Assembly (NCBI GenBank): GCA_020284085.1
Contig: JACEVL010000409.1
Location: forward strand, 553,501-617,500
Direction of reading: 5' to 3'
Length of the DNA stretch: 64,000 nt
From: Aporrectodea caliginosa
Taxonomy: Eukaryota > Annelida > Clitellata > Crassiclitellata > Lumbricidae
Below, in pieces: positions 57,047 through 64,000 of this stretch. The translations under genes were made by a program, and so were the position numbers. Below the pieces are notes generated by a model. The model was not told the DNA's origin. It saw nothing but the letters and a program-made list of their open reading frames with translations, and ran no database searches. The first letter of the stretch is position 1; each line of letters opens with the position of its first letter.

Positions 57047-59138
57047 GCTTAATCCTATAGAATATATATATAATTTATATATATATATATATATATATTC
57101 CGATAATCTCGGTATGATTAAGCATTTACAGTTCATAATTGATATCAGATGTCGTTATTAGATTACGTAATTTTGTCTTCTACATTAGGATTAATCATGC
57201 CTGATCAGTCATAATCAAAGGCTGTTACTAAGTAAAGCAGAAGTGCTTTGACATGGATATATTACGGAATTCTGTCTATAAGCCTACACTTGAAGCTACC
57301 CCCGGATAAAACATGAGATCTGTTGTTTCTGGCTAAATGCGTATTTTCTCTGTGAGTAGACGAGACTTTTCAGCTGCTTTGGTTCATTGGTAATCTAAGA
57401 CCAGATGCACTGCTATAGCAGCCAGGATCTTCTTCTCCATCCCATAGATTACGATCGCGTAATGAGAAACCGTCTGCTGCTGAGGCGAGGCGACGCACGG
57501 CTATAGGAAGGCAGGATTAGTTAATGCGATGCGAGGTCGCCTTTGCAAGGAACTCAGCCGCTGCCTTACGTACCCTGGTAGTGCCAATCCAAAGCCTGGA
57601 TAAAGATAAAGGAGGAGGGCGCTGCTAATCATCTTCGTTGTGAAAAAGCGTAGTTGAACAGCAACTAACCAGCCTTTGCAATAATGGACAATATACATCC
57701 TGTTTCACCCATTTCATGTTTTATCCGAATAGTGAATATCGGCCAATAAAAATTATACATCCTGTTTCATTTTATGCTTTATCCGCATAGCGAAATATCT
57801 ACAATATATTCGCCAGATACAGGCTAAGGTTTTAAATTTTCCCAATTGCCCCAAAAAATGGAGATCCACCAAGATCTCTGTATCAACAATTTAACCACTC
57901 GCCACCAGGTGACCGGTACTACTCACCCTTCCGGTTACTAACCGGGGTCTCTGGTGGTGATGCACTCATTGTACCAGCCAGCGTCGTATCAACATGAAGC
58001 GGCGAGGAAGGAGACTACCCCTTCCCTCGAGACGGCGCCCTGGACGGGAACCACTTCGTTTACGCTTCGCCTGGAAACCCTAACCTTCGCTCCAGAAACG
58101 AGGTTATCTCGCTTCCTTTGAAATGAATACGCATTGCATGTACGGAGTCCTAGACCTGTTGGCAGAGCCGTAAATTATCTAAGCTACGGATCGAATGATG
58201 TAGGCTCTGGAGATTACAAGTCCGAATCTTCGCCGTATAATTGAACATTAGCGTTTGTTTATTTTTCGGAATGGGGAATCTAAGCATAACAGTGTCTTTT
58301 GGGAAGATCAACAGCTGCTGAGTGTAACCATCACGATTATACAGTAGCCATTTCACTCCACTCAAGTGACTCATTTCTTAAATTAAAATATTTTATTCTA
58401 TACTTTGAAGCATAAATATCGAAAATGTTTTAACCTGACAAGGATTTGAATCCCAGATACCTGTGTGTGCACAGTTTAGTATGGTAGCCATTAAACTATC
58501 GCGCAAGTCTAACGGAATACATAGAAGCTCACCTTGTCAAATACTCGTATGGTGAAACCTCCTTCGAGTGGACACTGGACTCTGGTCACTCCAAGCCGAG
58601 CATGGTCAACGGTCAGCCACTTGTCCGGTCGGAGGGACGCATTGCTGCACAGTTCCGGATCCATTGTCCTGCTCAGATTGGCCGACCAGATTTGCACGAT
58701 CTCGGCTGACCTGACGACGAACCTCAGACACGTGTATCCGCGCCGATTCCGATCAGCGTCCTGCTCCGTAACCAGGAAACGGTCGCCAAGGACAACGCGG
58801 GTGCAGTGACGCGTGAAGGGCGCTGGACCGTCTCGTGGCTCCGTCGGGGTTACCCTCAGGACACCCCCGTGGACGGCCACCTGATACGTGAACTTGGTGA
58901 ACTGGTCTCGAACCTCGCCTCGCCAGTCCCTCCTCCACGTCTGACCGGCCACTTCCGTCTGGATTTCCGAGGGAAATTCGCAGCTCTGGCTGGACACAAC
59001 CAGTCCCTGACCAAGCAAGATGACCAGCGAACTGACCACAACGAGAAACGACGAAGCGTCAAAAGAGGAACCACTGCTTCTCGACATCTTATTGGAGTTG
59101 GGGTGAACTTGGCAAAGGCTGTCAAATGCTTTAAACAA
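51114..59138 (-). CDS. Secreted or membrane-anchored extracellular protein, DUF7043-like family (2 exons, ~743-760 aa)
   Basis: Exon 1 is 59138-58533 (donor GACAAG|GTGAGC). Exon 2 is 52790-51114 (acceptor TTCTTTCAG|ATG). They join in phase 0 across a 5742-bp intron. A hydrophobic signal segment ([21 protein letters not shown]) follows the second Met (59087), which gives the better start. The mature part begins QSCEFPSE and has GYTCLRF and [14 protein letters not shown]. Exon 2 opens [20 protein letters not shown] with [14 protein letters not shown], the pattern of DUF7043-type proteins of invertebrates. A cysteine cluster [10 protein letters not shown] and a second WLGKWDAEG module follow. 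There are many NxS/T sites, an Asn run (NNDNNNSNN), a mucin-like Ser/Thr stalk with [14 protein letters not shown], and a C-terminal hydrophobic stretch ending CRCF. With no cytoplasmic tail, a GPI anchor is an alternative to a membrane span. An upstream acceptor at about 59178 suggests a 5' UTR exon. Ligand and role are unknown. Confidence 0.75.
52976..53315. mobile_element. hAT-type MITE, copy 2
   Basis: The element covers 52984-53307 (324 bp). It starts cagcgttttacaaacttttc and ends ggcactttgggaagcactg. Flanks are ccctaatg and ccctagtc (two mismatches). It carries the same accggcaggaatt and gtgtcacggaccggca segments as the copy at 18660, inverted. Confidence 0.75.
53316..53760. other. No feature seen
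   Basis: Unique intronic sequence of the 51114-59138 gene. Confidence 0.35.
53766..53956. repeat. (CCAT)n microsatellite
   Basis: About 47 units with a CCAC interruption near 53833. Open frames on both strands here are artefacts. Confidence 0.98.
54312..54396. repeat. (CTG)n(ATG)n(AGG)n compound repeat
   Basis: Short runs of three trinucleotides in succession. Confidence 0.85.
54400..56110. other. No gene; short direct duplications and SINE tail
   Basis: cagcatcaacaaatagagtta with tacgtagc occurs at 55160-55195 and again at 55410-55445. 55893-55960 has cgggagcgctcctgagtag and ggggtgctatatacat, a SINE 3' tail. Confidence 0.4.
56166..56930. repeat. Long pyrimidine tract (CTC/CTT-rich)
   Basis: About 760 bp with strong strand asymmetry, mostly cct and ctt triplets, with a pure (CTC)n block at 56833-56880. 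Confidence 0.95.
57000..57100. repeat. (TA)n arrays
   Basis: Two TA blocks separated by gcttaatcctatag. The string agattaatcat/atgattaagc nearby is inverted. Confidence 0.9.
57505..57660 (-). repeat. Dispersed repeat R24 (copy 3)
   Basis: On the minus strand: gaagatgattagcagcgccc, then tccaggctttggattggcac and taccagggtacg. See 24125 and 48205. Confidence 0.55.
58425..58505 (-). repeat. tRNA-like sequence (SINE head or tRNA pseudogene)
   Basis: The minus strand reads cgcgatagtttaatggctac and, later, tgggattcaaatcc, A- and B-box-like. The stems do not pair well, so it is not called a functional tRNA. Confidence 0.4.
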
Positions 59139-59189
59139 ATCCTCTGCGAGATGTCAAAGTTTCGCAGATGGACATCTGCAATGTAAAGA

Positions 59190-59890
59190 AAACAACCGAA
59201 TTAAGTAAGAAATGAAGTAAAGGTCTTCGATGCGAAGAGATATCTAGTTACCTTGGAAACAAGTTCCTCTACCTCAGCAGATTATGTACGATATAAAATT
59301 CGCTGAAACACCGACAGTAACAACATAAATGTAACAATAGGTCTTCGAGAACTGAACACGACAGAAAAGCTGCATCAGCAAAGACGAAATGATTCACCAG
59401 CTGCTGAATCAGATCGAGTCATCCAGCGCAGACGACTTATCAGGAGATGACAAGTAACCTTCTTAACAAGACAGTCACCCCATCGGGAAAATCGCCCCAA
59501 CCTTCCAGTGAGACTAATAAAACCTTAAACATCTCTGCTGCCGTCGACATTCAACAACCACGGAAGTTTTTCTCAGTTGCATTTTCTGTTTCTCAGACTT
59601 TGATTTTCGATGTGAAGATATACAGGTGAATGATAGGCCTGCGTCTGGTTTTAGTCAGCAAGAAGGGTGGTAGACTGATGGGTGGGTGCTGTCACTGTTG
59701 GCAGGCCTGCACCAAGGCACGGACCCCGTGGCCAAGGCCTAGTCAGCCTACCTAAGGCGTTATCAGCACACACACACGCTACTATAGCGATGTTTCTTCA
59801 TTTAGACACGGATATCAAAGGTTTCGTATTCATTAGCCCAGAAGTTATCGCCCTTTATATTACACGATGTTGTGTGTGTGCGCGCGTGTG
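59190..59890. other. 5' flank of the minus-strand gene, nothing recognised
   Basis: Contains the presumed first exon and promoter of the gene at 51114-59138, but no clear motif. An acceptor-like tttacattgcag ends at about 59178 on the minus strand. Confidence 0.3.
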
Positions 59891-59894
59891 TGTG

Positions 59895-60290
59895 TATGCG
59901 TTTTGTGTGTGTATGTATGTGTGTATGTATGTATGTATGTATGTATGTATGTATGTATGTATGTATGTACGTACGTACGTACGTACATACATACATATAC
60001 ATACATAACATGTACATACATACATCCATGTACGTACGTACGTACGTACGTACGTGTGTATGTATGTATGTATGTATGTATATAATATATACTTGCATAT
60101 AATAAAGGTACACTTCTGTCAAATATGTGCATTTATATATATATATACATATATATATATATACATATATACATACATATACAGTATATGCCTCTCTCTG
60201 CTCTTCCTTTCCCTCTCTTCCCCTTTCTCCCTCTCTCCCTTTCTCCCTATCTCCCTCTCTCTCCCTCTCTGTCTCACTCTATATAATATA
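59895..60290. repeat. (TATG/TACG)n, (TA)n and (CT)n microsatellites
   Basis: TATG/TACG at 59905-60082 with an internal inverted organisation (gtacgtac and catacata), TA at 60134-60184, CT at 60190-60283. Confidence 0.95.
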
Positions 60291-60429
60291 TAGTTATACG
60301 CACTTAAACAGAACAAGAAAGAAGGGAGCGAGCTTAGTCACACACATTTTCATGACTGAGATGGACCTTAAAATCCGTTAAGTGATGGGCTTTTATTTTA
60401 TACAGATTGCAATTAAAAATACCGCTCTC

Positions 60430-60535
60430 CGCTCCTCTCCTCCCCTCTTCCCTCCTTTCTCTTCAACCCTCTCCCCTCTCCCGTCCTCTCCTCGACCCTT
60501 CTGTCAACCTCTGTGTCTGTCTGTGTCTCTCTGCC
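60430..60535. repeat. CT-rich tract
   Basis: Imperfect (CCTCT)n and (TGTC)n. Confidence 0.8.
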
Positions 60536-60956
60536 CGGTCTGTGTATTTATTTACTTAATTATTCTGCCACTGTCTCTATGGATCAGAGTCATAAATGGT
60601 CCGACCGCTTCCGCTACAGATATCTTCCAGCAACAACCATTCCGTACATTAGACGCCTCCAAGCCAACCATTCGGTTGTAACTGTAACAGGTAACTGTAT
60701 GCGTGGTGTATGACAGCTGTACACACTGTATGTACATAAGTATACAGAGAGCATACACATATGCGAAATCGTGTAGGGTTGTGTATGCACTGGCGACCTT
60801 GACCTTGTTTAACCTTTCCTATTGCCAGACAAAGGGTTGAAGCAAGCTGCCTGAGGGGTCGGTTTCCCAAACACGCCCGCACCCTCCCTGACACCCGATC
60901 TCTGACCTCCGACCTTTCCCGATGCGTGGGGGTTAGAGGGGATTGAGAGGCTATAC

Positions 60957-61252
60957 AGGTGACAGAGAGAGACAGACAGACAGACAGAGACAGAGTGAGA
61001 AGGACAGATATAGAAAGAGAGAAATAAGAGATACGTAAATCCGGAGAGAGGGAACGAAAGAGAGACAGAGACACAGAGAGAGAGAGGGAGAGGGAGTGAG
61101 AAAGACAGACAGAGATAGAGTGAGAGAGGCATAACGATAGAGAGACAGACAGACAGACAGAGACACACAGTCAGAGAGAGAGAGAGAGAGGCAGATCGAG
61201 AGAAAGAGGGAGACAGAGACAGAGAGACAGAGAGAGAGGGAGTGAAACAGAT
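60957..61252. repeat. (GACAGA)n / GA-rich tract
   Basis: About 295 bp of agagacaga-type sequence, with minor interruptions. Confidence 0.95.
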
Positions 61253-61522
61253 AGATGAAATGCTTCAGTACCTGATAACATAGGCGTCTACAGATAATTT
61301 ATGTATCGGCTAAGTATGTAACCGATGCAGAGAGCATTGTGGCTGATGGCCTGAAGCTGCTATATTACGCTCTCTCTGGCATATAGGAGTCCGCTTGCAA
61401 CTCACAGCATCAGGTTATCAGAATATTCGAAGAGCCAACTCAAAAGAAACATCCATATTCACGTACAACATCCACAGCAGCCAAGTCACCTTTATCACCA
61501 CTCAGAAAACCACTCAACACAT

Positions 61523-61660
61523 TCTCTCTGTCTCTCTGTCTGTCTGTCTCTCTGTGTCTCTCTGTCTCTGTCTCTCTCTCTCTTTGTAGGTCTTTGTCTG
61601 TCTCTGTATCTCTGCTTATAACCCACACACCTACACACGTACACACACACGTACACACAC
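61523..61660. repeat. (CTCTGT)n tract and CA-rich sequence
   Basis: CT/TGTC at 61523-61612, then tacacacac at 61630-61660. Confidence 0.9.
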
Positions 61661-61739
61661 AACTGGGATATAATGCAACTAGAGACAGACAAGCATATAC
61701 ACTACATGAATATAATTATATCTTTTCATTCATTCTGTC

Positions 61740-62150
61740 TGTCTCTCTTTGTGTCTATTTGGGTCTGTTTAATTGTGCGTGTGTTTGAATATATACGTAT
61801 ATTTTTATATGTAATACGTATACTTTATATGTGTATATACATATAGGAATATAAGATGCTAATAATCGCATTTTTATATCCTTGGGTTTGAAGTGACGGT
61901 GTGATGCTGTATGCGTTCCAAGACGAAAACGGTTCCCAAACATTTTGATAGGTTCATGTGACCGATGACGTCAGACAGCAGTGACCATTCCATCCGTTTT
62001 TCTGCATATGACCATTTATTTATGAAAAAAGGGAACTCCACTACCGTTTGCTGCGGCTGGTCCTCGCCCTTCGTCAAAATAATTCTTTATCCTAATTACA
62101 GCTGCATAACTAGCTCTAAAATAGTACGTATGTATGTATGTAGGTATGTA
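61740..62150. other. No gene seen
   Basis: AT-rich sequence with short TGTA and TATG runs. Confidence 0.35.
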
Positions 62151-62154
62151 TGAC

Positions 62155-62363
62155 CACTTGTTATAGCGCCCCTTCAATATTTCTACTCAGAGGCGCTCCC
62201 GATTACAGCGCGGACACTGAATCGGAGTTTCACGCAGAAGCGCATAAGCAATTGCGAGTGAAGGACTTGCCCAGGGTCCCTGCGCGGCGGCTTGAGTTGG
62301 ATTCGAACCCGCAACCCTTCGGCTGCAAGGCACCGAACATACCCCTACACCACCGCGCCCCAC
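62155..62363 (-). repeat. Full-length tRNA-derived SINE, copy 2
   Basis: The minus strand starts ggggcgcggtggtgtagggg, has gggttcgaatcc, gggcaagtccttcactcgca and ggagcgcctctgagtag, and ends ggggcgctataacaag. It aligns end to end with the copy at 33629-33871. Confidence 0.85.
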
Positions 62364-62693
62364 GAAAAAATAGTGTGCATCTATATTTGATAGACATCAT
62401 GACACTTAAATATTCGCCTTCAATGTACGGACACAGTTTCACTTCTCGCCCAAATGCTGTGCCACATCCTTCCTTGGCAATGCAACGGGGGGCGAAGCCG
62501 GAACCTGCATCGCAGCGGACCATATGTCGCACCACACCCGCACGGCTGGATATGCACAAGGCTTCAATTGTATGCGAAACAGCAGATGTCTTATATTCCG
62601 ATGGCACAGGTACATTGCAATCATCGATGCAGAGGCGTTGGGATTAAAAAGACCCCGAATTAAACCATCTCAGAAATATCACATATACATATG

Positions 62694-62745
62694 TATGTGT
62701 ATATATATATTATATTCATATATATATATATATACATATATATTA
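62694..62745. repeat. (TA)n microsatellite
   Basis: Interrupted TA/CATA run. Confidence 0.9.
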
Positions 62746-63310
62746 ATCGTTTGAGTCTGTTTGTCTGTCTGTCCGTCTGGCCCTTGTCGTAGGGTAGTGT
62801 TTGCTTCTAGGGCGGTGGCGGTGTTAATCTCGGATACCCGACTCCTTATAAGCCCGGCAGAAGGGTCGTTGACAGCCTAGGGGTCATTCAAAGACATAAT
62901 TATGCTGGGTATGTGTGGGTGGAGGTATGTATACATCCGAACAACTTATAGTGCATTTCTGGAATCTAAAAGGGACTGAAAAGAGGTTATCTTGCAGTTG
63001 TTAAATGAGGCGATTTAGTCCAAAATGTTCTTGAGCTGTTTGCGGCACGTTTGGTCTATTCGTTATCGCTCAGAGTATAAAATTCAACGGTTGTGGTTTT
63101 CAATTTGCAGAGCCGACTCTTGTGTAAAGTTCTTGGACAAGTTTTTCACACATACACGTCTCACGTCTCGGATTCAGACTGACTGACTCATTGCACCCGC
63201 GAGAAGTGAAACAATTAAACACACATACTGGCCTCTAATTAGCGTTCATTGTCCTTTCAGTTGGTGTTTCTGGCAAATGTTTGCCGTGAACAAACGTTGT
63301 GAATGTGTGA
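62746..63310. other. No feature seen
   Basis: Unique sequence; no ORF or repeat terminus recognised. Confidence 0.35.
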
Positions 63311-63406
63311 TTGTCTGTGTGATTCTGTTTGTGTGTGTGTGTGTGTTTGTGATTCTGTTTGCGTGTGTGTTTGTATATATGTGTGTGTGCGTGCGTGTGT
63401 GTGTGA
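63311..63406. repeat. (GT)n microsatellite
   Basis: GT runs broken by gattctgttt, which occurs twice (63321 and 63351). Confidence 0.9.
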
Positions 63407-64000
63407 ATTGTCTCTGTATTATATTTATTATTAGTGAGCTCTGCTATCTGTATAATGCAGTTTCTCAAGCTGAACAGACGTCAAGTACTTGACCTTGGAA
63501 TGCTTAAGTTACGTCTGCTGTGAGTCGTTCTAAACACTTCTAAAAAAGATCGACAGTTTCTGATGTCAACACATATTTTATCTGTAGCCCATACATACAA
63601 TGAGTTCTGTTTAATCGGACATTCATCTAGTTATAGCCCACAGTGACTGTGCTCATTAGTCATTATCAGACAATTAAGTAAGTAAGTAAGTCTTCTTTTA
63701 TTGGTCCGTTTGTAACAAGCACATAGAGGCAGAAACAAAAAAAACATAATTGACAGAGTTACTTAAGTATCACCAATGCTAAAGCATTAATTTAACAGCG
63801 TAACTTAAGTATTTAATTTTGCAAAGGTATTCTAATGTGCAAGAATTTATGATTATCACCATTTGCAAAATGCAAGGTTTACGCAAAGAATTTTTATGCT
63901 GTGTAATGTAGCAAACCATTTCTATATAGCCTGATCTCTCACGGAGGATTTTGTGTATGAACGTTATTGCCAAGTTAGTTTCTGCCATTTCCAGACACTA
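63407..64000. other. Right end of window, retroposon-like tail only
   Basis: 63675-63790 starts (AGTA)n then tcttcttttattggtccgtt, resembling the TTTATT-ended repeats at 15058, 17345, 34380 and 43775. No gene seen. Confidence 0.35.

Larger units (their letters stand above)
52791..58532 (-). other. 5.7-kb intron filled with repeats
   Basis: Contains a hAT MITE (52984-53307), a CCAT array (53766-53956), GAG/GCT repeats (54312-54396), a long pyrimidine tract (56166-56930), TA arrays (57000-57100), an R24 repeat (57505-57660) and a tRNA-like sequence (58425-58505). No other gene seen. Confidence 0.7.

Noticed and set aside
56114..57052. Ser/Leu/Phe-rich ORFs of 130-167 aa
   Set aside because: Low-complexity translations of the pyrimidine tract.
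58425..58505. A functional tRNA gene
   Set aside because: Box-like motifs are present but the T-stem and acceptor stem do not pair properly.

Overview
The window is animal (metazoan) nuclear DNA. Coding exons are separated by canonical GT-AG introns of a few hundred bases to 5.7 kb. Most of the rest is microsatellite and decayed transposon sequence (CR1-like LINE ends, tRNA-derived SINEs, hAT-type and other small DNA transposons, an LTR-element remnant). A cilium-associated gene (CIMAP2/LEXM type) and a gene resembling an invertebrate membrane family (DUF7043-like) suggest a ciliated bilaterian invertebrate, possibly a spiralian. The species cannot be fixed from the sequence alone.

Layout. 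1-2567 (+): 3' end of a long Ser/Pro-rich protein gene, cut by the window edge, with a frame break near 920-1090. About 3.73-7.9 kb and 13.44-17.7 kb (-): two copies of a tandem segmental duplication. Each carries a two-exon gene for a type II membrane protein with a glycosyltransferase-like domain containing an R-D-S-D-S-R motif. Exons are much better conserved than introns. Between the copies lie two LINE fragments, a 644-bp foldback transposon with an 11-bp target duplication, a ~200-bp tandem repeat and the LTR/PBS/gag remnant of a retrotransposon. 18-29.7 kb is accessory DNA: hAT MITE, LINE 3' ends, and large TCTG, TATG, CA, GT and ATT arrays. It ends in a 491-bp element with perfect 33-bp inverted repeats and a perfect 8-bp duplication. 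29.9-31.4 kb (+): a two-exon gene for an unrecognised, probably nuclear protein of 337 aa. 32.9-33.9 kb: a hAT-like MITE and two SINEs. 34.9-45.7 kb (+): a ten-exon gene for a sperm-tail PG-rich repeat protein (CIMAP2/LEXM), the best-supported identification here. 46.9-47.8 kb: a hAT-like element carrying a CCACCGCCGTCG minisatellite. 51.1-59.1 kb (-): a two-exon gene for a 760-aa secreted or membrane-anchored protein, with a 5.7-kb intron holding repeats. 59.2-64 kb: microsatellites, one full-length SINE and no recognisable gene.

The genes show no common pathway. Gene structures were built by checking that splice sites and codon phases agree across each intron. Product names rest on remembered family motifs, not on database searches.
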